A DNA stretch of 64,000 nucleotides. Origin: an uncultured Rhodobacter sp. (lineage in GTDB: Bacteria; Pseudomonadota; Alphaproteobacteria; Rhodobacterales; Rhodobacteraceae). The stretch lies in the NCBI GenBank assembly GCA_945952585.1, contig CAMFII010000012.1, positions 48,705-112,704 of the forward strand, read 5' to 3'. The position numbers and the translations under genes were made by a program. Each line of letters begins with the position of its first letter. Position 1 is the stretch's first letter. Of the stretch, positions 27,209-35,868 are shown one piece after another. Below the pieces are notes generated by a model. The model saw only the letters and a list, made by a program, of their open reading frames with translations. It searched no databases and was not told the DNA's origin.

Positions 27209-28879
27209 ATGTATTCCTACTCCGACTTCGACGAAGCCTTCGTGCGCGAGCGCGTCGCCCAGTTCAGCCATCAGGTCGAACGGCGGCTCGACGGCTCGCT
27301 CTCCGAGGATGAGTTCCGCCCGCTGCGCCTGATGAACGGCCTTTACCTGCAGTTGCACGCCTACATGCTGCGGGTCGCCATTCCCTATGGCACGCTGAAC
27401 CCCAGCCAGATGCGCCAACTCGCCTACATCGCCGAGCGGTGGGACAAGGGCTATGGCCATTTCACCACCCGGCAGAACATCCAGTTCAACTGGCCGAAGC
27501 TGGAAGACGTGCCGGCGATCCTTTCGGCGCTGGCCGATGTCGAGATGCATGCGATCCAGACCAGCGGAAACTGCGTGCGCAACGTGACCTCCGACCATTT
27601 CGCCGGCGCAGCCGCCGACGAGATCGAGGACCCGCGCCCGGTGGCCGAGCTTCTGCGCCAGTGGTCGACCGACCACCCGGAATTCCAGTTCCTGCCGCGC
27701 AAGTTCAAGATCGCCATCACCGGCAGCCCGAACGACCGCGCCGTGACAAAGGCGCACGACATCGGCCTGCGCATGGTCCGCAATTCGGCTGGCGAGCCGG
27801 GCTTCGAGGTGATCGTGGGCGGCGGTCTCGGCCGGACGCCGATGATCGGCCATACCGTGCGGGAGTTCCTGCCGAAGGCGGACCTGCTGCCTTACGTCGA
27901 GGCGGTGCTGAGCGTCTACAACACGCTCGGACGGCGCGACAACAAGTACAAGGCGCGCATCAAGATCACCGTGCATGAGACGGGCGTGGAAGAGATTTCC
28001 CGGATGATCGAGGATCGCTTCGCCGAGTTGCGTCCGCTTTTCGGCGGTAACGACCAGAAGCTTCTGGCCGAGATCGAGGAAGCCTTTGCGCCGCCCGCCT
28101 TCAAAGTCGCGTCGACCGAGGCTTATGACGCCTTCTACAAGGCCGACCCGGTGTTCCGCGCCTGGGCCGACACCAACCTGACCCCGCATCGCAACGCCCA
28201 ATACGCCATTGTCACCGTCAGCCTGAAGGCGCATGGCGCGACGCCCGGCGACGCGACGGGCGAGCAGATGCGGGTCCTCGCCGACCTGGCCGAGACCTAT
28301 GGCCATTCGGAACTCAGGATCAGCCACGAGCAGAACGTGATCCTGCCCCACGTCCACAAGGGCGACCTGCCCGCGGTCCACGCCGCGCTGCACAAGGTTG
28401 GCCTCGCCACCGCCAATGTCGGCCTGATCTCGGACATCATCGCCTGCCCGGGGATGGATTACTGCGCGCTCGCCACCGCCCGCTCGATCCCGGTCGCGCA
28501 GGAGATCGCCACCCGCTTCGACGCGCTGAAGCTCGAGCACGACATCGGCCCGCTCAAGATCAAGATCTCGGGCTGCATCAATGCCTGCGGCCATCACCAT
28601 GTCGGCCATATCGGCATCCTCGGCCTCGACCGGGCGGGGGTGGAGAACTACCAGATCACCCTCGGCGGCGACGGCACCGAGACCGCGACGATCGGCGAAA
28701 AGACTGGTCCGGGCTTCGCCTATGACGAGATCGTGCCGGCCATCGAACGCATCGTCGGCGCCTATCTGGAACACCGCGAGGGGCCGGAAGAGACTTTCCT
28801 CATGGCCTATCGCCGCCTCGGCATGGCGCCGTTCAAGGCGGCGCTCTATGACGAGGAAGGCAGCCGCGATGCCGCGTGA
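27209..28879 (+). CDS. cysI: Nitrite/sulfite reductase hemoprotein subunit
   Basis: A 556-residue siroheme and [4Fe-4S] enzyme performing the six-electron reduction of sulfite to sulfide. It has two ferredoxin-like half-domains and two siroheme domains. The substrate-binding Arg/Lys region is QTSGNCVRNVTSDHFAG, and the cluster Cys appear as C-x5-C (CPGMDYC) and C-x3-C (CINACGHHHVG). The operon (SUMT, APS reductase, ferredoxin reductase) argues for sulfite rather than nitrite. No flavoprotein subunit (CysJ) is present, so it is ferredoxin-dependent, consistent with the Fpr gene downstream. cysH begins 10 bases before the stop. Confidence 0.94.
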   Translation: MYSYSDFDEAFVRERVAQFSHQVERRLDGSLSEDEFRPLRLMNGLYLQLHAYMLRVAIPYGTLNPSQMRQLAYIAERWDKGYGHFTTRQNIQFNWPKLEDVPAILSALADVEMHAIQTSGNCVRNVTSDHFAGAAADEIEDPRPVAELLRQWSTDHPEFQFLPRKFKIAITGSPNDRAVTKAHDIGLRMVRNSAGEPGFEVIVGGGLGRTPMIGHTVREFLPKADLLPYVEAVLSVYNTLGRRDNKYKARIKITVHETGVEEISRMIEDRFAELRPLFGGNDQKLLAEIEEAFAPPAFKVASTEAYDAFYKADPVFRAWADTNLTPHRNAQYAIVTVSLKAHGATPGDATGEQMRVLADLAETYGHSELRISHEQNVILPHVHKGDLPAVHAALHKVGLATANVGLISDIIACPGMDYCALATARSIPVAQEIATRFDALKLEHDIGPLKIKISGCINACGHHHVGHIGILGLDRAGVENYQITLGGDGTETATIGEKTGPGFAYDEIVPAIERIVGAYLEHREGPEETFLMAYRRLGMAPFKAALYDEEGSRDAA

Positions 28880-29624
28880 CCTGCATACCGGCCCGGTCGC
28901 CGACCGGGTCGCCATCCTCAATGCGCGTTACAAGCACCACGGTGCGACCGCTGTGCTGGAACATGCGCTAAAGGACGCCGATCTCGGCAAGGTCGCGCTG
29001 GTCTCGTCCTTCGGGGCGGAGTCGGTCGTGCTGCTGCACCTCGTCTCGATCGTGGCGCCGGAGACGCCGGTCCTTTTCATCGACACGCGGATGCTGTTCC
29101 CCGAGACGCTGGAATACCAGCGGCAGGTGGCCGAGATGCTGCATCTCTGCGACATCCGCACCATCCGGGCCGCGCAGCCCCGCGTCGCCTTCGAGGATCC
29201 GGACGGGACGCTCCATCAGTTCAACACCGATGCCTGCTGCAACGTCCGCAAGGTCGAGCCGCTGGAACGGGCGCTTTCGGGTTTCGACGGCTGGATCACC
29301 GGCCGTAAGCGCTACCAGGGCACCAGCCGCGCCGCTGTCGAGTTCTTCGAGGCGGAAGGCGACTATCGGATCAAGGTGAACCCGCTTGCCCATTGGGGCA
29401 AGGAGGACATCCAGGAGTACATGATCAACAACAATCTCCCGCGGCATCCGCTTGTGGCCAAGGGATACCCCTCGATCGGCTGCGCGCCGTGCACCAGCCC
29501 GGTGAAACCCGGCGAGGACGAGCGCGCCGGCCGCTGGCGCGGCACGGCCAAGACCGAATGCGGGATCCACTTCATCAACGGACAGGCCGTGCGCGGCCCC
29601 GTCACAACCGAGAACGCAGCATAA
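28869..29624 (+). CDS. cysH: Assimilatory APS (phosphoadenylyl-sulfate) reductase, Fe-S type
   Basis: A 251-residue reductase giving sulfite from activated sulfate. The PP-loop is SSFGAESVVLLHL, and the C-terminal ECGIH carries the catalytic Cys. The pairs DACCNVRKVEPL and GCAPCTSP supply the four Cys of a [4Fe-4S] cluster, which marks the APS-using group rather than the cluster-less E. coli PAPS enzyme. ATG 28869 lies inside the end of cysI (11-base overlap), so translation is coupled. It precedes the DUF934 gene. Confidence 0.93.
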   Translation: MPRDLHTGPVADRVAILNARYKHHGATAVLEHALKDADLGKVALVSSFGAESVVLLHLVSIVAPETPVLFIDTRMLFPETLEYQRQVAEMLHLCDIRTIRAAQPRVAFEDPDGTLHQFNTDACCNVRKVEPLERALSGFDGWITGRKRYQGTSRAAVEFFEAEGDYRIKVNPLAHWGKEDIQEYMINNNLPRHPLVAKGYPSIGCAPCTSPVKPGEDERAGRWRGTAKTECGIHFINGQAVRGPVTTENAA

Positions 29625-29630
29625 GCATAC

Positions 29631-29669
29631 GAATTTTCTGCGAAAATTCAGAAGTTTCGCAGAGATTTC
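29631..29669. repeat. Paired palindrome element, copy 1
   Basis: GAATTTTC-TGC-GAAAATTC (29631-29649) is a perfect 8-3-8 palindrome. It is followed by GAAGTTTC-GCA-GAGATTTC (29651-29669), an imperfect copy (6 of 8 pairs) in reversed orientation (centre GCA instead of TGC). It fills the 61-base gap between cysH and the DUF934 gene. A similar pair is at 41969-42018. Confidence 0.7.
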
Positions 29670-29685
29670 GAACGGGAGATACAAG

Positions 29686-30099
29686 ATGACCGTGATCGTC
29701 ACCGACAAAGGCTTTGGCGCCGAAGACTGGACCGGCGGATTCGCGACCCTCGCCGATGTCGAGGCGCTGCCTTCGGCAAAGGCCGTCGATCTGGCCGGGA
29801 CCGATGACCCGACGCCGCTTTCGAACCTGCTCGGGCAGATCGCGCTGATCCGCGTGACCTTCCCCGCCTTCAACGATGGTCGCGGTTTCACCGTGGCCCG
29901 CCGGTTGCGGATGATGGGCTACAAGGGCCGTCTCCGCGCCCACGGCCCGATCGTGGCCGACCAGTATGCCATGGCCCGCCGGGTTGGCTTCGACGAGGTC
30001 GAGATCCCCGATGACCTGGCCGCCCGCCAGCCAGAGGACCAATGGCGCTTCCGGGCCGACTGGCGGACCCATGACTATCAGTCGCGGCTCCGGGCCTGA
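29686..30099 (+). CDS. DUF934 protein of the sulfite-reduction operon
   Basis: A 137-residue DUF934 protein, a family nearly always next to cysH or cysI. Typical segments are ALIRVTFPAFNDGRGFTVARRLRMMGYKGRLRAHGPIVADQYAMARRVGFDEVEIPDDLA and QWRFRADWRTHDYQSRLR, split here as separate motifs. No signal or membrane segment. It has been called a putative oxidoreductase, but no cofactor site is evident, so the role is unknown. It begins 61 bases after cysH, the gap holding the paired palindrome. Confidence 0.9.
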   Translation: MTVIVTDKGFGAEDWTGGFATLADVEALPSAKAVDLAGTDDPTPLSNLLGQIALIRVTFPAFNDGRGFTVARRLRMMGYKGRLRAHGPIVADQYAMARRVGFDEVEIPDDLAARQPEDQWRFRADWRTHDYQSRLRA

Positions 30100-30150
30100 T
30101 TTTCAGGTTTTCCGGCGCCGCCAACTGACGTATTCCGAAAGCAGTATCAA

Positions 30151-30990
30151 ATGACCGAAGCGAGTGCCGTGACAGACGCCCCCGCCCCCCCGAAAGCTGC
30201 GGTCAAGCCGCACCTGCCCGATGCCCAGATCGTCACTTCCGTCAAGCACTGGACGGACCGGCTGTTCTCGTTCCGGGTGACCCGGCCGAAATCCCTGCGC
30301 TTCCGCTCGGGCGAGTTCGTGATGATCGGCCTCCTGGACGACCGCGGCAAGCCACTGCTCCGCGCCTATTCGATTGCCTCGCCCTCCTGGGACGAGGAAC
30401 TGGAATTCTACTCGATCAAGGTGCCGGACGGACCGCTGACCTCGCGGCTCCAGCATATCCAGGTGGGGGACGAGATCATCCTGCGGCCCAAGCCTGTGGG
30501 AACGCTCGTGCATGACGCGCTGCTGCCCGGCCGACGGATCTGGTTCCTTGCGACCGGCACCGGCATCGCCCCCTTTGCGAGCCTGATGCGCGACCCCGAG
30601 ACCTACGAGAAATACGACCAGGTCATCATGATGCACACCTGCCGCGAGAAGGCCGAGCTGGAATACGGCCGGCAGCTGGTGGAAAGCCTCAAGGATGACC
30701 CGCTGATCGGCGAGATGGTCGAGGGCAAGCTGCTCTACTATCCGACCACGACCCGCGAAGAGAGCCCGCATATGGGCCGCATCACCGACAACCTGACCTC
30801 GGGCAAGGTCTTTGCCGATCTGGGCATCCCGCCGATGGACCCCGAGGAAGACCGCGCCATGGTCTGCGGCAGCCTTGCCTTCAACCATGACGTCAAGGCG
30901 GTGCTGGAAAAGTTCGGCCTGCATGAAGGCGCGAATTCCGAACCACTGGAATATGTGGTCGAGAAGGCCTTTGTCGGCGACGGGATCTGA
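30151..30990 (+). CDS. fpr: Ferredoxin (flavodoxin)-NADP reductase, bacterial type
   Basis: A 279-residue FAD flavoprotein exchanging electrons between NADPH and ferredoxin. FAD-binding RAYSIAS and the SIKVPDGPLTSRLQ segment are in the first domain. The NADP domain has the nucleotide loop FLATGTGIAPFASLMRD, the YGRQLVESL region and the CGSLAF motif. The tail VVEKAFVGDGI extends past the aromatic position, as in the Rhodobacter capsulatus enzyme. An N-terminal Ala/Pro extension of ~18 residues is unusual. As last gene of the sulfur operon it can power the ferredoxin-dependent sulfite reductase, and it may also serve oxidative stress. No strong ribosome site is seen before ATG 30151. Confidence 0.94.
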   Translation: MTEASAVTDAPAPPKAAVKPHLPDAQIVTSVKHWTDRLFSFRVTRPKSLRFRSGEFVMIGLLDDRGKPLLRAYSIASPSWDEELEFYSIKVPDGPLTSRLQHIQVGDEIILRPKPVGTLVHDALLPGRRIWFLATGTGIAPFASLMRDPETYEKYDQVIMMHTCREKAELEYGRQLVESLKDDPLIGEMVEGKLLYYPTTTREESPHMGRITDNLTSGKVFADLGIPPMDPEEDRAMVCGSLAFNHDVKAVLEKFGLHEGANSEPLEYVVEKAFVGDGI

Positions 30991-31014
30991 ACGTCCCGCC
31001 CGCGTATTTGCGCA

Positions 31015-31045
31015 GGCCCGCCAGCGCAATCTGGCGGGCCCTTTC
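31015..31045 (+). terminator. Terminator between fpr and the metal ATPase gene
   Basis: GGCCCGCCAG (31015-31024) pairs with CTGGCGGGCC (31031-31040) around CGCAAT, followed by CTTTCC. It lies between convergent genes and may act on both. Confidence 0.75.
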
Positions 31046-31053
31046 CATTGCAA

Positions 31054-33351
31054 TCAGGCCTTGCCGGGATCGTAACGCAGAAGCCGCAGCGCGTTCAGGG
31101 TGACGAGCACCGTTGCGCCGGTATCGGCCATGATCGCGATCCAAAGGCCCGTCATCCCCAGGATTGAGGTCACCAGGAACACCGCCTTCAGTCCAAGCGC
31201 GATGGTCACGTTCTGGCGGATATTGGCCATGGCCGCGCGCGCAAGCCGGATCAGGGCCGGCACATCCGTCACCCGGTCGCGCAGGATGGCCGCATCGGCG
31301 GTCTCGAGCGCGACATCGGTGCCGGACCCCATTGCGACCCCCACGCTCGCCTGCTTCAGCGCCGGGGCGTCGTTGATGCCGTCACCGATCATCATAACCC
31401 CGCCCACCCCGCCGATTTCGCGGATCGCGACAAGCTTGTCCGCAGGCATCATCCCGGCGCGGAAGGCCAGCCCAAGGCCCCCGGCAATGGCCGCGGCGGT
31501 TCGGGTATTGTCGCCGGTCAGCATCACGCCCTCGACGCCAAGCGCTTTCAGCTGGCGGATCGCCTCCGCCGCGTCCCCCCGCGCCTCGTCGCGCATGGCG
31601 ATGAGGCCGAGCGGCGCATGGTCGCGATAGACGGCGACGACGGTCTTGCCCTGTTCCTCGAGCCTTGCGACCTGATCCAGCGCATCCGCCCGCACTCCGC
31701 CAGCTTCGGTGGCATGGGCCGGGGCCGCAACCCAGGCGCGGGTTTCGCCCACGATCGCCTCGACGCCCTTGCCGGGCAGCGCTTTCGCCTCGCGCGACGG
31801 AAGGGCCGTCACGCCATCCTTCGCCAGCCGGTCGAGGATGGCGCGGGCGAGTGGATGGCTTGACCCGCTTTCCACCCCGCCCGCGACGGCCAGCAGGTCA
31901 GCCTCGGTCACACCCGGTGCCGGAACAAGGTCGGTCACCACCGGGCGGCCATGGGTCAGGGTACCGGTCTTGTCGAAGGCGACGCGGGTCACGCCCGCAG
32001 CCGCCTCGACCACCGCGCCGCCTTTCATCAACAACCCACGCCGCGCCCCGGTCGACAGCGCCGAAGCAATCGAGGCCGGCACGCTGATGACCAAGGCGCA
32101 GGGGCAGCCGATCAGCAGCAGCGCCAGCCCACGGTAGATCCAGGTGTCCCAGGGCTGTCCAAGGGCGAGCGGCGGCACCACGACCACCAGCGCCGCCAGC
32201 GCGACGATGGCAGGCATGTACCAGCGGCTGAAGCGGTCGATGAAGCGTTCGGTCGGTGCGCGCGCTTCTTCCGCCTCCTCCACCAGGCGGATGATGCGGG
32301 CGATGGTGTTGTCGGCGGCGGCCTTGGTGACCGTCACCTTCAGGACCGCCTCGCTGTTGATTGATCCGGCAAAGACCGCATCCCCCGGCCCCTTGGTGAC
32401 CGGAACGCTTTCGCCGGTCACCTGGCTTTCATCGACCCCCGACAGACCCTCCACTACATCGCCGTCCGCAGGCACGCGGTCGCCGGGGCGGATCACCACC
32501 GTCTGCCCGATCGCCAGCTGTTCCGCCGGAACCTCGCGCAGCTGTCCTGCGATTTCGACCTGGGCTGTCTTCGGGACGAGATTCGCCAGGGCCCGGATGC
32601 CATCGCGCGCCCGGTTGGCGGCGATCCCTTCCAGCACCTCGCCCACGGCAAACAGGAACACGACCAGCGCCGCCTCCTTTTCGGCCCCGATGAACAGCGC
32701 GCCCAGGGCGGCAATGGTCATCAGGCTTTCGATGGTGAAAGCCTGGCCAAAGCGAAGCGCCGCCGCTGCGCGCCTTGCCACTGGGGCCAGCCCGATCAGG
32801 CAGGCCAGCACGAAGGCCCAACGGCCGATGCCCTGAGGCAGCAGCAGGTCGGCGCCCCAGGCCAGCCCAAGCAGGACCGCCGTCAGGATCACCAGCCGCC
32901 CCTTGGCCCCCTGATACCAGGCCTTGCCGCGGTCGGCGGCATCGTCGTGGCCGTGGGAATGTGCATCGCGTCGGGCTGATCCGGTTTCGTCCCCGTCCCG
33001 GTCCGGCCCGTGGTCGTGGTCCGCGTGATCGCCGCCGTCATGGTCGTGACCGTCATGGTCGTGGTCGGCCGCCGGCGCGGCCCGACGCAGGATCGGCACA
33101 CCGTCGGCGGCCTGTCTGTCGGCAATCCCATAGCCGAGGGCCCGGATCGTCGCTTCGACACGCGCCCGTGGCGTGGCAGTCTCGTCCAGCGTCAGCTTGA
33201 GACGTTCCGTCATCAAGGCAACGCTGACGTCACTGACCCCGGGCAGGCGGCCGACCGCGTCCCTGACCTTGGTCGCGCAGGACCCGCAATCCATGCCGGT
33301 CACCGTCCATTCGACCACTTCTGCTTCCCGTTTCGTCACGTTTCGATCCAT
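31054..33351 (-). CDS. zntA: Zn/Cd/Pb-exporting P1B-type ATPase
   Basis: A 765-residue metal efflux pump. One N-terminal HMA domain has GMDCGSCATKV. Residues ~97-135 are a His/Asp-rich linker. The membrane part has the IGCPCALVISVP site, phosphorylation motif DKTGTLTHG, TGDNTRTAAAIA and MIGDGINDAPALK. The last helices carry the Lys in LGLKAVFLV and the Asp in IMADTGATVLV, the signature of the Zn/Cd/Pb subgroup (P1B-2). The His-rich linker probably buffers metal. A MerR-family regulator is divergent, with a plausible operator between. Confidence 0.94.
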   Translation of the reverse strand: MDRNVTKREAEVVEWTVTGMDCGSCATKVRDAVGRLPGVSDVSVALMTERLKLTLDETATPRARVEATIRALGYGIADRQAADGVPILRRAAPAADHDHDGHDHDGGDHADHDHGPDRDGDETGSARRDAHSHGHDDAADRGKAWYQGAKGRLVILTAVLLGLAWGADLLLPQGIGRWAFVLACLIGLAPVARRAAAALRFGQAFTIESLMTIAALGALFIGAEKEAALVVFLFAVGEVLEGIAANRARDGIRALANLVPKTAQVEIAGQLREVPAEQLAIGQTVVIRPGDRVPADGDVVEGLSGVDESQVTGESVPVTKGPGDAVFAGSINSEAVLKVTVTKAAADNTIARIIRLVEEAEEARAPTERFIDRFSRWYMPAIVALAALVVVVPPLALGQPWDTWIYRGLALLLIGCPCALVISVPASIASALSTGARRGLLMKGGAVVEAAAGVTRVAFDKTGTLTHGRPVVTDLVPAPGVTEADLLAVAGGVESGSSHPLARAILDRLAKDGVTALPSREAKALPGKGVEAIVGETRAWVAAPAHATEAGGVRADALDQVARLEEQGKTVVAVYRDHAPLGLIAMRDEARGDAAEAIRQLKALGVEGVMLTGDNTRTAAAIAGGLGLAFRAGMMPADKLVAIREIGGVGGVMMIGDGINDAPALKQASVGVAMGSGTDVALETADAAILRDRVTDVPALIRLARAAMANIRQNVTIALGLKAVFLVTSILGMTGLWIAIMADTGATVLVTLNALRLLRYDPGKA

Positions 33352-33387
33352 CCGTCAGCGCTCGGCTCTTCATCGAATCGGAAAACT

Positions 33388-33413
33388 AATGTCTCTAGCA
33401 ACTATAGGTTCAA
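33388..33413 (-). promoter_or_regulatory. MerR-type operator/promoter of the metal ATPase gene
   Basis: On the minus strand TTGAAC (-35, 33413-33408) is followed by the imperfect dyad CTATAG-TTG-CTAGAG (5 of 6 pairs) and a TAG/TTAG-type -10 about 18-19 bases away. The long spacer with a central dyad is the hallmark of MerR-regulated promoters, and the sequence resembles ZntR/CadR/PbrR operators. Confidence 0.65.
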
Positions 33414-33422
33414 GGGGTTTCC

Positions 33423-33854
33423 ATGCTGACGATCGGAAAACTTGGTGCGGCGGCCGGGGTGAAGGTGCCAACCATCCGCTATTACGAACAGATCGGCCTG
33501 CTCACGACGCCGGATCGCAGCCGCGGCAACCAGCGGCTTTACGACAAGCCCGACCTTGACCGGCTAGCCTTCATCCGCCATGCGCGCGAACTGGGCTTTC
33601 CACTCGATGCGATCCGCGAGTTGCTCAGCCTGTCGGATCAGCCCGACCAGTCCTGCACGGCAGCAGACGCGATCGCCCGACGGCAGCTTCTGGCCGTGCG
33701 CGCGCGGATTGCCCGGCTGAAGGCGCTGGAGGGCGAGTTGGAGCGGATGGTCGCGCAATGCGCCCATGGCACCATCGCGGATTGCCGGGTGATCGAGGTG
33801 CTGGGCAACCATGGCCAGTGCATCGCCCCCCACGACGTCAGGTCCACGGAATGA
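33423..33854 (+). CDS. MerR-family metal-responsive regulator (ZntR/CadR-like)
   Basis: A 143-residue activator. The N-terminal winged helix starts LTIGKLGAAAGVKVPTIRYYEQIGLL. A dimerisation coiled coil follows (ARRQLLAVRARIARLKALEGELERM). Cys residues for metal sensing lie in QSCTAAD and in the C-terminal QCAHGTIADC and NHGQC, a layout close to ZntR/CadR proteins. It is divergent from the metal ATPase gene, with the shared operator between, and ends at a strong terminator. The metal preference (Zn, Cd or Pb) cannot be fixed by eye. Confidence 0.9.
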   Translation: MLTIGKLGAAAGVKVPTIRYYEQIGLLTTPDRSRGNQRLYDKPDLDRLAFIRHARELGFPLDAIRELLSLSDQPDQSCTAADAIARRQLLAVRARIARLKALEGELERMVAQCAHGTIADCRVIEVLGNHGQCIAPHDVRSTE

Positions 33855-33880
33855 AAAGCAGCCCAAAAGGGCTGCTTTTC
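33853..33880. terminator. Bidirectional terminator
   Basis: GAAAAGCAGCCC (33853-33864) pairs perfectly with GGGCTGCTTTTC (33869-33880) around AAAA, with T tracts readable on both strands. It starts at the merR-type stop and separates it from the convergent gene at 33902. Confidence 0.9.
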
Positions 33881-33901
33881 CTGCGGTGCATCCGGTGTGG
33901 A

Positions 33902-34492
33902 TCAGAGACCCATCGCCTGTTTCAGCTGATCGAGCAGGTTCTGGACGGCCGAGGGGTTGTCTTTCACCTGGTTGTAGGTGGCCAGCAGCGTGTCCTTGGT
34001 CGCCTGCGGGATGTTCGCCGCATTGATGCGGTCGAGGATGTCCTGGCCGGAGAGCTTGGTCGCATCCCAGACCAGCGCGGCAGCATCGGCAGCGGCGGTG
34101 GCCGCCTGACCCGCGGCAGTGGCAGCGGTGGTGGCCGCCTGACCCGCAGCAGTGGCAGCGTCGGAGGCCGCCTGGCCTGCGGCAGTGGCAGCGTCAGAGG
34201 CGGCCTGACCGGCTGCGGTCGCGGCCTCGGTCGCGGCGCCGGCCGTTGCGGCTGCGGCATCCTTGGTCGCGTCGACGGCCGTGTTGGCGGCATCGGTCAC
34301 CGCCTTCACCGCGTCCCCGGTCGCTTCGGTCGTGGCCTTGGCCGCGTCTTCAGCCGCCTTTCCAGCCTCTTCCGTCGCCTTCGCCGCGTCCTCGGCAGCT
34401 TCCGTTGCGCGGTGGGCCGGCAGGTAGCTGAACTGGTAATAGGCGCCGACCGCGAGCAGCAGCGCAACAATGACAAGAATGACTCGGTTCAT
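33902..34492 (-). CDS. Membrane-anchored alanine-rich 11-residue-repeat (LEA-like) protein
   Basis: A 196-residue protein. Residues 1-20 are a membrane anchor ([20 protein letters not shown]). Residues ~28-140 are built of 11-residue repeats: acidic/basic ones first ([11 protein letters not shown] type), then nearly identical units of [AASD/AATT]-AATAAGQ. The 11-mer, Ala-rich, Thr/Gln/Gly-containing pattern resembles group-3 LEA and apolipoprotein-like amphipathic helices. A distinct C-terminal domain follows ([24 protein letters not shown]...). A periplasmic-facing, partly disordered helix linked to envelope or desiccation stress is plausible, but unproven. Confidence 0.65.
   Translation of the reverse strand: MNRVILVIVALLLAVGAYYQFSYLPAHRATEAAEDAAKATEEAGKAAEDAAKATTEATGDAVKAVTDAANTAVDATKDAAAATAGAATEAATAAGQAASDAATAAGQAASDAATAAGQAATTAATAAGQAATAAADAAALVWDATKLSGQDILDRINAANIPQATKDTLLATYNQVKDNPSAVQNLLDQLKQAMGL
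34104..34235 (-). repeat. 33-bp tandem repeats inside the LEA-like gene
   Basis: Four consecutive 33-base units begin at 34104, 34137, 34170 and 34203, each starting GCCTG and most containing GCAGTGGCAGCG. They encode the 11-residue AATAAGQ-type repeats. The in-frame unit length means copy number can vary without frameshift. Confidence 0.8.
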
Positions 34493-34698
34493 GGACGTTC
34501 TCCTTCAACGCGCATCAGCGGCGCGACACCGCTATTCTAGTGCGGCGCGCAGGCGGCGTCCAAAGGAAGATTTGCAAAAACGCACAAGAAGCAGGCAGGG
34601 TGGAATCCGCTCGACTCCGCCGGCGAAACCGGGTTGAAAGCCCCCGGACGCGCCATTATCTTGCGCAGCCAAAGCGAAATCACACAAGGATCGCCACC

Positions 34699-35244
34699 AT
34701 AGCCCGCCGTCCCCACAACGCCCCGCCGCAACGCGAAACCGGTCCCCGGATCAACGACCGCATTCGCGCCCCCGAAATCCGCCTGATTGGCGCGGATGGC
34801 GAGAATGTCGGGGTTGTGACCCCGGCTCGGGCAATGGCACTGGCGGCCGAGGTCGGTCTTGATCTCGTGGAAATCTCGCCGAACGCCGAGCCCCCGGTCT
34901 GCAAGATCATGGACTTCGGCAAGTTCAAGTACGAGACGCAGAAGCGCGAGGCCGAGGCGCGCAAGAAGCAGAAGATCATCGAGATCAAGGAAATCAAGTT
35001 CCGTCCCGGCACCGATACGCATGACTATGACGTCAAGATGCGCTCGGTGATGAAGTTCCTTGGTGAGGGGGACAAGGTCAAGGTGACCCTGCGCTTCCGT
35101 GGCCGCGAGATGGCGCACCAGGAGTTGGGCCTCGAGCTGCTGAACCGCGTGGCCGCCGATGTCGGCGGGGCCGATGCGGGCAAGATCGAAAGCATGCCCA
35201 AGCTTGAAGGCCGGCAGATGGTGATGATGATCGCCCCGAAGTGA
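34699..35244 (+). CDS. infC: Translation initiation factor IF-3
   Basis: A 181-residue IF-3 that binds the 30S subunit and proofreads start codons. The N-domain begins [28 protein letters not shown]; the linker [28 protein letters not shown] and C-domain [13 protein letters not shown] follow. No ATG, GTG or TTG starts the conserved N-terminus ([12 protein letters not shown]). ATA at 34699 is placed 8 bases after AAGGA and would give the normal length. infC genes commonly use rare starts, letting IF-3 repress its own synthesis, so I take ATA as the start. Upstream in-frame sequence from 34540 is Arg-rich and not IF-3-like. Confidence 0.93.
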   Translation: MARRPHNAPPQRETGPRINDRIRAPEIRLIGADGENVGVVTPARAMALAAEVGLDLVEISPNAEPPVCKIMDFGKFKYETQKREAEARKKQKIIEIKEIKFRPGTDTHDYDVKMRSVMKFLGEGDKVKVTLRFRGREMAHQELGLELLNRVAADVGGADAGKIESMPKLEGRQMVMMIAPK

Positions 35245-35267
35245 TCGGGATGACGGGATCGACCGCA

Positions 35268-35296
35268 AAGGGGGCCACTGGCCCCCTTCTTCTTTG
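35268..35296 (+). terminator. Terminator of infC
   Basis: AAGGGGGCC (35268-35276) pairs with GGCCCCCTT (35280-35288) around ACT, followed by CTTCTTT. It starts 24 bases after the infC stop. Confidence 0.88.
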
Positions 35297-35297
35297 A

Positions 35298-35765
35298 TCA
35301 GCTGCGCTTTTCCACCATTTCGCCAGCCGTTTCGGCGTCGATCGGGCCGCCGCTCCGGTCGATTTCCCGCTTCAGCACCTGCAACTCGAACCGCACCTCC
35401 TGGTAAAAGCGGACCAGCGAAAAGCCGGTCAAGGTGGTCGCGGCGATGAACAGCACACCGGCAAGATAGAGATGCGGCATGTGGACGAAGGCGGCCAGGA
35501 AGGTCAGGGCCAAAAGCGTCGTCGTCGAAATGCCAGCAGCCACCGAGAAAGACACCGCCGAGTGAAGAAGACGGGCCCTATGCAGAAGCACCCGCGCGCG
35601 CGGGGACGAGCCCATCCCCTTGTGGCTGATCTCCGCAAACTCGGCCATCACGCCGTTGAGGCGGGTCAGGACGATCGACAACAGCCCCGTCACCGCGCCA
35701 AGGAAGAAGGCGGGCGCGGCGGCATGGGTGATTGCTTCCGACAGATGCTGGACAACCGAGTCCAT
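35298..35765 (-). CDS. DUF2721 membrane protein
   Basis: A 155-residue membrane protein with about three hydrophobic segments (AAPAFFLGAVTGLLSIVLTRL, FSVAAGISTTTLLALTFLAAF, LYLAGVLFIAATTLTGFSL) and basic loops (SSPRARVLLHRARLLH), the pattern of DUF2721. The function of the family is unknown. It is convergent with infC and separated by the terminator, and 100 bases from the metallo-hydrolase gene upstream on the same strand. Start ATG 35765. Confidence 0.78.
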   Translation of the reverse strand: MDSVVQHLSEAITHAAAPAFFLGAVTGLLSIVLTRLNGVMAEFAEISHKGMGSSPRARVLLHRARLLHSAVSFSVAAGISTTTLLALTFLAAFVHMPHLYLAGVLFIAATTLTGFSLVRFYQEVRFELQVLKREIDRSGGPIDAETAGEMVEKRS

Positions 35766-35868
35766 GAATAGCCTCCAGATGGCGGAGGTGATCTAGCGCA
35801 TCTGCCAGCCGGAAACCCATCACTTTCTGGTGGAGTCTTAACTTGCCGCGCCAACGAGGCGCATCGTG

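Noticed and set aside
34104..34235. 33-base tandem repeats that could suggest a CRISPR array
   Set aside because: The repeats are contiguous without spacers and encode in-frame 11-residue repeats of a protein.
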